Below, piece after piece: positions 46,927-59,022 of a stretch of DNA of 64,000 bases; within the stretch, counting starts at the first letter, position 1, and the number at the start of each line of letters is the position of its first letter. Origin of the DNA: Anniella stebbinsi (taxonomy: Eukaryota > Chordata > Lepidosauria > Squamata > Anniellidae); assembly GCA_029215795.1 (NCBI GenBank), contig JARDYH010000002.1, forward strand, positions 270,886,310 through 270,950,309, given 5' to 3'. The notes beneath the pieces are model-generated. The model searched no databases. It saw only the letters and a program-made list of their open reading frames with translations, and had not been told where the DNA came from. A program made the position numbers and the translations under genes.

Positions 46927-47064
46927 AGCCTGGTTCCCCACCTTGGGTCCCTCCAGATGTTTTGGTCTATAAGTCCCATCATTCCTGACGGTGGGTCATG
47001 CTGGATGGGGATGATGGGTGCTGTAGTCCAAATCATCTGGACAGGCCTAGGTTGGGGGAGCCTG
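46927..47064. mobile_element. hAT-like MITE
   Basis: AGCCTGGTTCCCCACCTTGGG ... GGCCTAGGTTGGGGGAGCC. Confidence 0.7.
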
Positions 47065-47697
47065 CTCTAGCCCATCCCGTTGTGTTAGCTTTCTTCTTGC
47101 CAGGAGGTTTTTTTTAAAATCATAGGGAACATTACAAAACCTGACCCCAACTCCATTTGCAGTCTGAAGTGGAACCGTCCATTCTACCACCATAGGACTT
47201 TACCACCTCTTTATCTGAAGGGATAGCCTAGATTTTTGGAAACCGAAGCACTCTGGATAAAATTCTTGGGAGAAACACTGCTGTTTGTATCAACCTGTTT
47301 GTACCAAAGTACTAATATTGGAAAAGAAGCTCCGTTCCCAGAAAGAATTTGGCTTTTCTAGGAGCCACCAACAGTTCTTTGTATTGAGAAAGTTTTATTT
47401 AGCCAGCTCAGCACTGGGAAAGGAGCCAGGAGCCACACACAAGGTTGTTTTCGTGCTGCTGTGGATCTGGGAGAGTTTAACGAAGGCATCTGATTGGCCT
47501 GGTTGCAAGAACAGGCACTTGGCAATGCTGACATCAGATTCTGGCAGAACACAACGCAAATGACGGTTCCAAGATCTTGGCTGGGCTCCCCCGATGAAAG
47601 ATTGCACACAGAGCCAAACATGTTTACTACTTCAGCCCTGAAATATGAGACCTGACCCTGCGTTGCAGCGGTTCAAGAAGTGTAGCAAACCAGGGAT

Positions 47698-47762
47698 CAG
47701 AGGGAATGAGAGGGAGAGAGGGAGGGAGAGAGGGAGAGAGAGAGGGAGGGAGGGAGGGGGAG
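47698..47762. repeat. GGGA/GA-rich low-complexity tract
   Basis: Irregular GAGAGGGAGGGAG units. Open frames on either strand here are artefacts of the repeat. Confidence 0.9.
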
Positions 47763-48000
47763 CAGAAGAGGGAGACAGGGCAGGAGGAGGGGAGTGGTAT
47801 CTTCTGGAGTAATCTGAAGAATTTAAAAGCCTGATCTTGAACTCTCATAAGTATGTGAGAAAGCGCTTTGTTTGCTTGGATGCCAGCTCCTTGTGGTTTT
47901 GAGTGGACACCAAATTCTTGTTCATAAGCAAACGGTTGGAACAATCCTGAACTACCAAGCTCAGGGAAATACTGGAGCCTCAAATTCTGCTTTTGAAGTA

Positions 48001-48935
48001 TTAACTAAGAGCTCCATCACATAGGCTGACCATCTGAAAAGGAGGACAGGGCTCATGTAACTTTAACAGTTGTAAAGAAAAAGGAATTTCAGCCGGTGTC
48101 ATTTGTATGCAATTAGTTCCTGGTGAAATTCCCTCTTCATCACAACAGTTAAAGTTGCAGGCACTATACTAGAATGACCACATGCAAAAGAAGGCAGGGC
48201 CCCTGCAACTTTAACTGTTGTGATGAAGAGGGAATTTTACCAGGAACTAATTGCATACAAATGACACCGGCTGAAATTCCCTTTTCTATACAACTGTTAA
48301 AGTTACATGAGCCCTGTCCTCCTTTTCATATGGTCAGCCTACATCACAACAGTGATTGAGTGCACTCTCGCCATGTCTGGTGTGCGGATTTGCAGCATGG
48401 TACCCACATGACGCTGTGCCTGTCCTGCTGACACCCCGCCTCTTCCCCAGCCTTTCCTAGAATGCTAAAAGTGTGGATTATTTTCTCTAAGCGCATTTAA
48501 TGCACCCTAAATCTCAGTGTAGTTTTAAAGGAACTGGGAGCTTGAATGGATTGCATCAGGTCCTGGCAGGGAAAAGCAATCTCTCCCAGCAGCTGGGTCC
48601 AAACCTTGCATCCCAGGCTTGAAAGCCTTTTTTAAAATCATACAACGCCTGAATCTCCGCAGAGACAGGATTGTACTCCCTCGATGCCCCCAAAGAGCCA
48701 GACTAAAGGGTCCTTCCATTTTAGCCCAGCAGAAAGGCGGTCTGGTTGAAGTACTCATCTGACAGGACCTGACTGGAGGGAGAAAGAGAAGGGGAGGAGT
48801 GGAGTGGAGAGGAGCGAAAGAGCAGCTATTCAGGTGAAAGGGATCGTAAGCTTGACGTGCTTCTGCATCAGAGGTAAAAAAAAATATGGAGGCAAACCGT
48901 GGGGGGGGGGGGAAGGGGACTAGATGTAATGGAGG
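48001..48935. repeat. Larger repeat unit, copy 1 (carries a MITE dimer)
   Basis: Shares with 51735-52740 the left edge GCTCCATCACA, the MITE, CACCCCGCCTCTTCCC, a GGAGGAG/AGAGG-rich block, and the right part AGCTTGA, GATGCA-like and GGAGGCAAACC. Divergence outside the MITE is substantial, so this is an old dispersed repeat or old duplication. Class unknown. Confidence 0.6.
48022..48341. mobile_element. TAGGSTGACC MITE, inverted dimer within a larger repeat
   Basis: Flanked by CATCACA (48015-48021, 48342-48348). The same flanks, and the sequence beyond them, recur at 51752-52071. Confidence 0.9.
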
Positions 48936-48939
48936 TTAC

Positions 48940-49582
48940 CTCACAATTCCTCCAAAGTCTTGTAAAATGCACCTACCTATATTGAAGTTTTGGCAGCATT
49001 CAGATTTATTGAAATATAATCACTAAAAGAATCATCTAAGAGGCAGATGGTTAAGTAACTAAACAATCTTTCATAGGCAGACAGCACTAGTTATAACATG
49101 TTGAGTTACCCCCATTGAGTTCAACAGGGGTTACTCCCAGGAAAGTGACACCTGACACCATCATTTGCTATGTGCAAGGGAACTTCCTTTTGCTTTTTAA
49201 TATGGAAGAGCACTTTAGGTTCCCCCTACACCCAGTTCTTTCTAAAGGTACCTCGTGAGATGAAGGGCCACGGTTGTGTTACCACTCAATACAATCAGCT
49301 AAATTAAACACAAAGCCCCAAATGGCTGACTTCGCACAATCTTTCCTACCCCAAACCAGAGCAATCCAGCCCTGCCTGCCAACATACAGGTTGCTCTCTG
49401 TACTGCCCCGCCTTTCACGTGCTCAGCCTCCTTTTCACACATGGTAGTGATTACCTCTTTCCTTCTGCTTCTCCCATCAACACACACACACACTGCTTGG
49501 CTCCAGTGCTCAGCCCAGCTCATCAATCAAACGGCATCTACTGATTTTCTTATTACGGTGTGTGAGTCAGAAAAGGAACAAA

Positions 49583-49632
<50 letters not shown>

Positions 49633-50350
49633 GACAAATGCTATCTTAAAGACATTCTAAGGGGAGATAGAAAAACTCTGGAACATCAGAATTTGTTACG
49701 ATTAGAAAGAGTATGAACAGCATTTGCCAATGACCCAAATCTAGTCCAATGTGACCCTGACAGTCACCTGTGTTCTTCTACCTGACCAAAGAAGGCTTTT
49801 GAGTCCCAGTGGATCTCTTCAGAGGCAGATCTGGCTTGGAGAGAGAAAGGAAAGGGTCGGACATGCACAAATTGTAGCTCTCACCTCTTTTGGGATATTG
49901 TTTCATGCTGTTTTTCCTGAGTGTTAAGACTTCTGAGGGATGGCCAGCAGGGGCCCACTGCCAAGGGAGAAACAATAGACGCCTCGGTCTACCTGCTCCC
50001 TGGCTCTCTGCAAGTCAAGCAAGCAAGTGGTGGGCAAGGATGAAAAAGAGGCCACAGTGGCAGTAAGAAGGTAGAGTCACTGAGGGAAGGGGCCCACTGA
50101 AGGTATCTTGCCAGCACTGTGTGTAAGGAGAGAGTACTGGAGATTGACAACATTTCGAGCATCTGTGGGTGTACAAATATATGCTGTGAACACAAGGGAA
50201 TCAGGCAGGGTGTCAGCTAGGCAGTGCTAAACCTTAACGCAGCTTCTGTCATCCTCCTGTCCCAAATATACAACGGCCACAGGCTGCTTCTTGCTAATGA
50301 GCTGCATCATTTATTTTCACATTTGCTGGCTAATTGTTTCAGTCCCCACA
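48940..50350. other. Intergenic with one (CA)n tract
   Basis: Besides 49584-49631 and a partial AAGTAAGTCCCACTGA-type repeat near 49110, no feature could be supported. Confidence 0.45.
49584..49631. repeat. (CA)n microsatellite
   Basis: About 23 CA units. Confidence 0.95.
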
Positions 50351-50360
50351 CGAGCAGGTG

Positions 50361-50680
50361 TAGGCTGACCAGATAAAATCCAGGTCAGGGCTCATGTAAC
50401 TTTAGCAGTTGTAGAGAAGAGGGAATTTCAGCCAGTGTCATTTGTATGCAATTAGTTCCTGGTGAAATTCCTTCTTCATCACAACAGTTAAAGTTGCAGG
50501 CACTATACTAGAGCGACCATATACAAAAGAAGGCAGGGCCCCTGCAACTTTAACTGTTGTGATGAAGAGGGAATTTCACCAGGAACTAATTGCATACAAA
50601 TGACACTGGTTGAAATTCCCTTTTCTCTACAACTGTTAAAGTTACATGAGCCCTGACCTGGATTTTATCTGGTCACCCTA
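50361..50680. mobile_element. TAGGSTGACC MITE, inverted dimer
   Basis: Perfect 8-bp TSD AGCAGGTG at 50353-50360 and 50681-50688; ends TAGGCTGACCAG and CTGGTCACCCTA. Confidence 0.92.
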
Positions 50681-50874
50681 AGCAGGTGGAACATTTCACA
50701 AATACAATAGCTAGGAGCCACCAGCCTTCAAAGGCCATTCAGCAAGTGCGTTCAGCTCACAAACCATATTAAAACTGGGGGAGGAGTTATTTTTACTTAT
50801 TCTCCCACCTGCAGTTTAAAGAAGAACTGCGCAGGAACAGTATTCTGTTTGACACGTCTGACATTTTTAAGATT

Positions 50875-50985
50875 GTAATCCTATGTACAGCACACTCTTA
50901 GGCATGTCTACTCAAAAGTAAGACCCACTGAGTTCAATGAGCCTTACTCCCAGGTAAGTGTGCATTAGATTGCAACCATAATATT
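50875..50985. repeat. AAGTAAGTCCCACTGA-type dispersed repeat
   Basis: GCATGTCTACTCAAAAGTAAG, CCACTGAGTTCAATG and GTAAGTGTGCATTAGATTGC, the most complete copy; termini ATTGTAATCCTATG and ATTAGATTGCAA are roughly inverted. Confidence 0.6.
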
Positions 50986-51464
50986 TCCTTTATTGTTCTG
51001 AGAACATAATCCTTTCAGGGCATTCTCAGAGTTTTGGAAGTATTGTGATGAATATACTATAGCAGCTCCACCAAATTTAATTGCTCTCACAACCGATTCC
51101 AATTTTCCTGTCCTGGGAGTGATCCAAAAAGGGCTTGGGTAAGTTATGTTCATGAAGAATGACATCAATTTATTCTTGGATAGGGTTAGGGTTTGGATTA
51201 GGGCTTTATGAATGGCTCCCTCAGCCCCCAGCACATGGGGGAGCAGCTAAGTTCAGGTCAACCCGACCAGTGATGGCACAGCTTTCCAAAAACAGATCTG
51301 AAAGTACATTTGGGAAATGTAACGTAAGATGCCACAGTTCCAGGAGAAGCTGTTTCCATTACAAGACAGGAATGGCAGTGTTCAGATTATCAGGTTTCAA
51401 TCCAATGAATGTGCAGCTACTACCAAAATCCCAATATGGATGCCTTTGGACAGTACTGAGATTT

Positions 51465-51468
<4 letters not shown>

Positions 51469-51513
<45 letters not shown>
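51469..51513. repeat. (AAT)n microsatellite
   Basis: About 15 TAA units with no recognisable LINE next to it. Confidence 0.95.
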
Positions 51514-51514
<1 letters not shown>

Positions 51515-51560
51515 TTTAAAGACCCTATCTCTGACTGAGAAAATGTTTGGAAACTTGTAT

Positions 51561-51700
51561 GCTGTTCTTCCCCAATCTGGTGCCCAGGCCCTCCAGATGT
51601 TTTGAATTTCAACTCCTATCAGTCCCAGCCTGTATAGCCAATGTCAGGAAGGCTGGAAGCTGTAGGGCAAATCAGGAGGACCTCAGGTTGAGGAAGTCTG
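51561..51700. mobile_element. hAT-like MITE
   Basis: CTTCCCCAATCTGGTGCCC ... CCTCAGGTTGAGGAAGTCTG. Confidence 0.7.
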
Positions 51701-51734
51701 ATGTGGGCAGTGTAGCAAAGGCTCAGGAATCAGA

Positions 51735-52740
51735 TGTAGGGCTCCATCACATAGGCTGACCATATGAAAAGGAGGACAGGGCCCATGTAACTTTAACAGT
51801 TGTAGAGAAAAGGGAATTTCAGCCAGTGTCATTTGTATGCAATTAGTTCCTGATGAAATTCCCTCTTCATCACAACAGTTAAAGTTGCAGGCACTATACT
51901 AGAGTGACCATATACAAAAGAAGGCAGGGCCCCTGCAACTTTAACTGTTGTGATGAAGAGGGAATTTCACCAGGAACTAACTGCATACAAATGACACTGG
52001 CTGAAATTCCCTTTTCTCTACAACTGTTAAAGTTACATGAGCTCTGTCCTCCTTTTCATATGGTCAGCCTACATCACACCAGTGTTTTATCACACTCTCA
52101 TTATGCCTAGTTTGCCGTTTCGCAGGGCGGTACTCACATGCTGTCCTGCCTGTCCTGCAGTCACCCCGCCTCTTCCCTTCCATTTCCCATGTTTTCCTAC
52201 AGTGGGGAATGTCCGGGTTATTTCCTCCATGTGGGTTAAAGCACCCTTCCGCCCCCATGTATTGCCATCCTTGCACTATGTCCTTTGTTGGGGCGTGTTC
52301 TTTGAAGGGAGGTCTTGCTGATGAAAGAGGAGGGCTGGGTGGTTCTCCTCCTCCAGCATGCTGTATCGAATGAACGGTCGTGTGCTGACTCAGTTGAACA
52401 GACTTTGGCTACTCCAATCCCACTCTCATTGCCTGCAGAAACGGCACCTAGCCGATGAAATGTTAAATTGGTAAAACGCTAGACAACAAAGCCAGAGCAA
52501 GTGGGGGGAAAGGCACCTACATCCATCACAATGTCCATCAACGACAAGAACCAATGAACTGGAGGAAGGAAGGAGAAGGGGCAGAGTAGAGAGGCAGAGC
52601 AAACAAGTGAAAGGAGATTTCACTGGTTCAGTGGCGATATCACAAACACATGTTAAAGGGACCATTAGCTTGATGCACTAATGAAATGGAGGTGGAAATT
52701 GCGGAGCCAAACCAGGAAAAAAAAATAGGTGTGATGGAAC
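51735..52740. repeat. Larger repeat unit, copy 2 (carries a MITE dimer)
   Basis: The partner of 48001-48935, in the same orientation, with the MITE in the same position between identical CATCACA flanks. Right-hand landmarks are CACCCCGCCTCTTCCC at about 52161 and GGAGCCAAACC at about 52701. Confidence 0.6.
51752..52071. mobile_element. TAGGSTGACC MITE, inverted dimer within a larger repeat
   Basis: Flanked by CATCACA on both sides (51745-51751, 52072-52078) and embedded in sequence homologous to 48.0-48.9 kb. Confidence 0.9.
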
Positions 52741-52865
52741 CTGCAGCCAGAGAAGGCTTCTATTGGAGCGGGATGGAAATGGATGCAGGAACACCATTGG
52801 GTGGAGGAGATGGTTGGGAAGTGAGGAGTCTTCCCTTTGTCTTTCTGACCACATATTATTATTCT

Positions 52866-53136
52866 TACCCAACTGTTACCCAGAGGACCTTCTCTTCTGC
52901 TGCTCCCAGACTGTGGAATGTCCTGCCGGGAGAGATCCACCAACTTACCAGTCTTCAAGAATTTAAGAGAGCAATAAAGACTGATCTCTTCCAGCAGGCC
53001 TACCCAGTCGAATTTTAAGACTTTGTTGATTTTAATAATGTATTAATTTTTATATTCTTTTAATCAGTTTATGTATTTTATATTGTTTGTATTGATGTTG
53101 TTCCCCGCCTTGATCCGGAAGGAGAGGCGGGAAAGA

Positions 53137-53176
<40 letters not shown>
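52866..53176 (+). pseudogene. L2-type LINE 3' end with (AAT)n tail
   Basis: TVTQRTFSSAAPRLWNVLP then FKRAIKTDLFQQAYPVEF, followed by the 3' UTR TTCCCCGCCTTGATCC and an (AAT)n tract (53138-53176). Same family as 33.7-34.3 kb. Confidence 0.85.
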
Positions 53177-53177
<1 letters not shown>

Positions 53178-53614
53178 ATATGATTTCCAGTCAACTGACT
53201 AGTTTTGTAACTCAGTCAAAATAATTGACTGAACCCATATACTCTGCATGTGTGCATGCCAAAGGCACGTTTCCCATTGCTTAAAGAAAGAAAAGGTGAC
53301 AGGGTGCACACTGCAGGTATTAGGAGGAATGAATAAAAGCACCCACAGCACATGCTTCTAAAATGCTCTGATTTTCTGCAATCTAATCCTGACTGTAAGG
53401 AGGTGTGAACCGGTCAGACTTCCTAAGAATCATAGCACCAGCCCTACTGAAATCCATTTGCCCCCCCCTCTTGTGAACAAGCACCCCTAGTCTGATGTCT
53501 TGTGCAGCTTGTTATTTCCCTCCCACAACCCCACCGGCAACTTATCCCCAGTCCCCCACCATCACCATGTTTTCCTCTCTTATTGCAATCCTTCCCAAAA
53601 AGGAAAAACACACA

Positions 53615-54077
53615 GGGAGGGTTCAGATGACACTTTAGGCAATGGAGGGGGGAATAGGCAACTCACTGTGTGTTATTTTGCCAGTACCCCTCACACGACA
53701 CGTTGCCCCGCACCCTGTCGTGCAGCTGTCCTTCTGGTACTCTGTTGCTCCGCCCTCCCTCCTCCCAAGGCTATCCCATCAGCCAGTGCAAGTTCTGCCT
53801 GCTGCAAAGGACCAGCTGGGGCACTTTCAGTCATTCCTGCCAGAGGGCTCGATGTTCTTCTGGAATTTTTTCGTGTGGTGAGCAATGGAGCTCACCACAC
53901 GACAAAATAATCAACGGGTCTCCGAATAAGCAGCGGAGCAGTCTGTTGTTTTTCTCCGTTGCTTAATTCCAAAAATTAGCACACCGTGAGTGGTTTGTCC
54001 CCCTCCAGACGACACAATAAGCAATGCAACGACTCTTCCCCACCCCCCGTTGCTTAATGTGCCATCTGAACCCAGCC
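53615..54077. mobile_element. GGCTSAATTC-type MITE, 463-bp long form
   Basis: Ends GGGAGGGTTCAGATGACAC and GCCATCTGAACCCAGCC, with TSD ACA (53612-53614, 54078-54080). Open frames inside are not credited. Confidence 0.8.
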
Positions 54078-54530
54078 ACACACTTGAATCTTAGAAGCAA
54101 GGGAAAGTAGGTGAATGTCCCCGCTTTTCATAATTTCTGCTGAATACCAATGGAAGGTATTCTTGGCAGACAAGAGACACATGACTAGTTAAGGGACTAG
54201 TGCTCTGTGTGATTAACTCTGGCTGCTGAGTAGACTCATGAAGCAGAAAGAGAAGGGGGTGAGAGGTCATATTTTTGAATATTTCCCTATGTTAAAAAAG
54301 AAAAGAAAGGAAAAACATGCAACCTTCCCCGCACAGAAAGTTGGGCACATCATAAAGGGTTTTATTTTGTTTTGTTGTTCACCCAGGTGTTTGCTATTCT
54401 GATTTTCTATTTGAAAAGCGTTTTGTTTTTTAATGCAGGGGAAGGGAAGCATTCCAGACTGATTTCACCCTCACCTCCGCTATTCCCCCCTTGGTATTGT
54501 GTGATTCCATTTCGTGGCATATGATAGACC

Positions 54531-54650
54531 AGCTTTCCTTGGCCCATGCTCTCCAGATGTGCTTGACTACAATTCCCAGAAGAGCTGACTGGGGGATTCT
54601 GGGAGCTGTTGTTCCAACTCATCCGGAGGGGACCAGGTTGGGGAAGGCTG
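54531..54650. mobile_element. hAT-like MITE
   Basis: AGCTTTCCTTGGCCCATGC ... GGGACCAGGTTGGGGAAGGCT. Confidence 0.75.
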
Positions 54651-54683
54651 TGGTAGACCAGGCAACAGTTGCAAACAATACTG

Positions 54684-55013
54684 CCAGGGCCAGCTCTACC
54701 ATTAGGAAGAGCGAAGTAAGTAGCTCAGGTGGCAAATGCTGGGGGACAGGACAGCGTTGGCAGCCTCCCAGCTGTTCTGTATGAATTCTCTGGTTGTTCC
54801 CCTTTATTGGAGGGCAGAACTGTGTAGGCCCCATAACTTGCCCCCGGCCCCTAAACTATTCTTCTGCCTCAGGTGTGGTGGAGGACACTATCCCATGGAA
54901 AGTCTTGGAGTAAGATTGAGCTGCCAATCCAGTCAGTTTCTGTATATGGACATGGGAGAGGGTACCATTTTGTCCTCAGATAGCAAGATGTCTTGGGCCG
55001 GCTTTAAGCACTG
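54684..55013. mobile_element. Possible hAT-like element with CAGGGCC ends
   Basis: Left CAGGGCCAGCTCTACC, right GGGCCGGCTTTAAGCACTG. No TSD; partial inverted ends only. Confidence 0.35.
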
Positions 55014-55680
55014 TGGCACCAATGTGCAATCTGATGGGGAAAGAGATGTTTAACGTTCAGGGTTTTACCCACATGCCTTAAATCAGTTGAAATTGCTTGT
55101 GCACAGAAAGGCACAAAATTGATGCTAAAAATAACGACTGGGAATAACATGTAGGCCAAGCTCATGGGAGAACCTGGGTGTTATTTCTGCTGAGCTAGTC
55201 AGTAGTGAAATGGTTAAGAATTTTCACTTTGAAATGGGCATAGTCATCAAATGTGGTCTCAGGGTTGAACAGAGCTGGGGGAAGTTCGCACTTCTCTTTG
55301 CTCTTTTTTTTTTTAGCCTCTCTCTAGAGACTCTACAAGACAAAAAGACCATAGCAACACTTCGAAGGTTATTTGAGCCGATAGAAGCGACAGGTTTTTC
55401 CTCTCTTGCTCTTTTCCTGAAATGAAAGGCCTTGGAAGCCAGCAAAACAACAAGCAGACTTTCCCTATGTGTGGAAAGATCCCAAATCCTGATTGTTACA
55501 CCCATCAATTAATGCAAAGTCTGCTTCCAGGGGCCAGTTTACTGGCGCATTTGTAATTTGATAAATTGGTAATTTGGGAAACTGCATAGGAAATTTTATA
55601 TGCAAGAGAAGCACGGCCTCAGCCTCTCTTATTTTGCAAACTGTTTAAAAATAGGTTGGTAAATCACAGTTGGAACTTGT

Positions 55681-55795
55681 CTTCCCCAACCTGATGCCCT
55701 CCAGATGTGTTGGACTACATCTCCCAGGATTCCTGGCTGGATCTGATGGGAGTTAAAGTCCCAAAATATCTGGGGGGCAGCAGGTTGGGGAAGGC
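55681..55795. mobile_element. hAT-like MITE
   Basis: CTTCCCCAACCTGATGCCCT ... GGCAGCAGGTTGGGGAAGG. Confidence 0.75.
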
Positions 55796-55799
55796 CAAA

Positions 55800-57480
55800 C
55801 ATTTCTTATGAATGCACGTTGATCCCATTTTTGCAGCTTCTGTATTTCTCAGTCTTCTATCGATTTGCTACTATGCTGACTGCAAAACAAATTATTTATA
55901 TGGCTGACATCATGTTGAGTCCATTAATCCAGCAGATTAATTGATTTAAAACATGTTTTGGCTTAACTAAAAAAAGATGGCCCTTTTAATGCCGTCTGTT
56001 ATTCATTTTAAACATAAAAACTGCAATGGCCATGGGCTACCTTGGGATGGAAGGACCCTGCTATGTGAGAAGGGGGAGATGTTGCAACAGAGATAAGTAT
56101 TGTGTAAAAACATAAGTGCTTTAGAATGAATTTCTCTGTCATGCAAATTGGTACAACATTTAGGGAAGCAATCCTATGCCCCCTTGAAGGGTGTCTGAGG
56201 GGGCATAGGATTGTGGACCTCCCTCTTTGGGGACAGAGGGGGAGATTCATGGTTAAAGAAGGAAATCTGCAGGAGGAGATCTTCCAGTATGGTGGCTGAA
56301 AGCTCTGCTGGTTTGTTGATATGTATCATTTTTAGCTCCACCTTGGGGGTGTGGCTACTGGGACTGTCATGATGAGCGCCTGCACTTCAACCTTTACCAT
56401 TACACAATTGTTTTTTTCCTCTCATGAAGCAAGCCCAACTCCTTTTCCTGCAACTTCACAATACTTTTGACAGATGGGCACAAATTAAATGCTGGTTATG
56501 TCGTCTATCTTGCACATCCACTCCCTGAGCTCCCTGCCTTCTTATTTTTTAAAAACATTTGCAACTTTATTTAATGTAATGTTTGTATGGCACCTTAAAG
56601 CAAAATAAAGGCACAATCCTGTCTTCCAGAAACAGAGGTGTATCCCAAAATACACCACCATCAATGGAGGGATGGTGGCGCAACGTCAGAGATCCAATGG
56701 CAGAATTCATCCACTAGCATGGAGGCACCATAGAATTGTCTGGCCCATTTTAAAAGAATTGAAAAACTGCTCCAGAGTAGGTGGGGAAGTGGGAGGGTAT
56801 GACCTCTACAACCAATCACTGATGAGCACAGCTGTTTTATACACCCCAAACATGCAGAAAACAGTTTCCCCTGAGCTTGATCCTGGCAAAAATATGGCAA
56901 GTATCATGTTTGTAAGTATGAACCAAATGCTGCGAGTTTGCTTCCACTGTGCTGCCACTGCTCAAAGTTCATATATTCAGTCACACCCTTTTATATGCTC
57001 AGAATAACACTCCCATCATGATAGCATAAGGCTGCTGTTATGCTTATGTATGGCTGTTAGTCTCTGAATGATTTGGCACTAGGGGAAAAGCCATGCCACT
57101 ATCACTCCAATCCTTAAAGTTCAGTGGTTGTTGTAGGTCAATTTTCCAGGATCCCGGTGAAGAGAGCAAGGCTGATGCCACCTTCGCACTGGTGAATTTT
57201 TGGAAACAAATTCAATGCAGGTTCAGCTGAGAGGATGCTGTTCTGTAGCCTCTTTTGCAAATTGAACAAATCCAACCCTACAATTAGGTATTAGCCCTTT
57301 TTCTTGCTTGGTAGATGCATCAAGCTCCTCCTGGAAATGATGTATGTTTGGCATGCTAATATAGCATCTGCAGTATACATACTTAGCAGATATTTGCATA
57401 TTATGCAAACTGTGGCATCAGAATCTGGGGAACTGGGGCATGGTATGCTTACTTAGAGCAGCCTGTTTAGGGTGCCCGAA
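55800..57480. other. Intergenic, nothing recognised apart from a small palindrome
   Basis: Contains the inverted repeat at 56169-56213. Frames up to 111 codons (56672-57007) lack recognisable domains. Confidence 0.45.
56169..56213. repeat. 16-bp perfect inverted repeat, 13-nt loop
   Basis: Arms CAATCCTATGCCCCCT and its exact complement. Resembles the ends of the GGGCGCAAYCC MITE, so it may be a shrunken relative. Confidence 0.7.
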
Positions 57481-57489
57481 AAGCAGGAC

Positions 57490-57660
57490 CCACCCAGTCG
57501 AATTTTAAGACTTTCTTGATTTTAATAATGTATTAGTTTTGTGTGTTTTTAATCAGTTTATGTATTTTATATTGTTTATATTGATGTTGTTCCCCGCCTT
57601 GATCCAGAGGCAGAGGTGGATAATAAATAATAATAATAATTATTATTATTATTATTATTG
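57490..57660 (+). mobile_element. L2-type LINE 3' UTR with ATT/AAT tail
   Basis: CCCAGTCGAATTTTAAGAC through GTTCCCCGCCTTGATCC matches 53.0-53.1 kb; it ends in mixed (AAT)n/(ATT)n, itself an inverted repeat. Confidence 0.85.
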
Positions 57661-58034
57661 CTCAGCAGTGCACACTCATGTTTTATGGAAGGAGAATTGC
57701 TCAGTCATTCTCCCTCAAGACAAGCCAATCGCCACCTGTTTTGTTTTCTTGATTCTTCTGGCTGAAATCCTATGCACATTTAGGTGGGACTAAGTCCTAT
57801 TCAGTTCAGCGAGACTTCTGCATAAAAATGTCTAGGATCAAGCAGTACACAAACAAGAGTTTATTTTGTAAAGCACCTTCAAATGTAGCAATGTGTTTCA
57901 GACAAAGGCCACAATCCTATTGTCCATGGGAGGGCTTTGGATTTAGTGGTTGCTCTGCCAGGGATTTTCCCTCATTCATCCTCATTAGATTGCTATGCAC
58001 ATTTACTTGGGAGTCGATCCTATTAATTCAGTCA

Positions 58035-58153
58035 GGGCATAATCCTATGTATGTTTAGGCAGAAAAAAGTTATACAGTTCCCAGCATTCCCCAGCCAGCC
58101 ATACTGGGAATTGTAGGGCTTTTTCTTGTCTAAATATCCATAGGATTGCGCCC
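58035..58153. mobile_element. Short hairpin MITE, copy 3
   Basis: Ends GGGCATAATCCTATG and ATAGGATTGCGCCC; flanks TCA and TAA. Same family as 4422-4543. Confidence 0.75.
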
Positions 58154-58247
58154 TAACCATTAATTCTGGATGGGGTGACTTCAGAGATATCACTTTGTAG
58201 GGGAAGAGGTGCAATTATAATGTGATGTCTGTGGAATATCCTAAAGA

Positions 58248-58368
58248 CCGCCTTTCCCAACCTGGTGCCCTCCAGATGTTTTAGACTACAATTCCTGGCA
58301 TCCCTGAACATTGGTCATGCTGGCTGGGGCTGGTGGGAGTTGTAGTCTAAAACATCTGGAAAGACCTG
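58248..58368. mobile_element. hAT-like MITE
   Basis: CCGCCTTTCCCAACCTGGTG ... AAACATCTGGAAAGACC. Confidence 0.7.
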
Positions 58369-58497
58369 AGTAGAAGAAAGCTTCCTTAAAAAGACTAGTA
58401 ATGTCTGCTTTGGTCTCGGGCCAAATAGGTGCTGCAGAGCCTCCCCAGATCCTGATTGTAACCACGCCAGGGTCAAAGGGTCAAATTCCTACATAAT

Positions 58498-58992
58498 GGC
58501 TGAATTCTGACAACATATTAGGCAACGGAGGGGGAAATGGCATACTCACTGTGCGTTAGGCAGGCAGTGCTCCCCAAACGACATGCTGCAGGGCACCAGT
58601 TGCTACGAACAGACGGTGGCCATTTTGGTTGCAGCATCTCCTCCCTCTCCCTCCCTCAGTCTCCCAGCCGCATCCCAGCATACACCATGAGTTCTTCCGG
58701 CTGTATAGAGCGGCCAGGGTTTTTGGGCTGCTCTGGCCAGTAGAACTTTATCCCCAAACGGAATAGTCCACGGAGACATGGGGGGCTCAATTCGGACGAC
58801 ACATTAAACAACGGGGCTTCAGGCTAAACAACGTGCAAGCCCATTTGTTTTCCTCCGTTGTTTAAATTGCCTGATTAGTGTACTGTCAGTTGTGTGTGTG
58901 TTGTGTGTTACTCCACACATGACACAATAAGCAATACAACTGACGATTGTCACCCCCTTCTCTGTTGCCTAATATGTTGTCTGAATTCAGCC
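58498..58992. mobile_element. GGCTSAATTC-type MITE, 495-bp composite
   Basis: The outer ends GGCTGAATTCTGACAACATATTA and TAATATGTTGTCTGAATTCAGCC pair well. A complete extra terminus, GGCTCAATTCGGACGACAC, lies inside at about 58788. Flanks AAT and ACT differ at one base. Confidence 0.75.
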
Positions 58993-59022
58993 ACTGTATG
59001 GTATCTGGAACACCCCCTACAA

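Noticed and set aside
47627..47983. A 118-codon minus-strand frame rich in Pro-Ser-Leu
   Set aside because: It is produced by the GGGA low-complexity tract.
51178..51205. Interstitial telomeric repeat (TAGGGTTAGGGTTTGG)
   Set aside because: Only about two imperfect units, compatible with chance.
53500..53966. Overlapping frames of 79-136 codons
   Set aside because: They lie largely within the 463-bp GGCTSAATTC-type MITE and have no recognisable domain.
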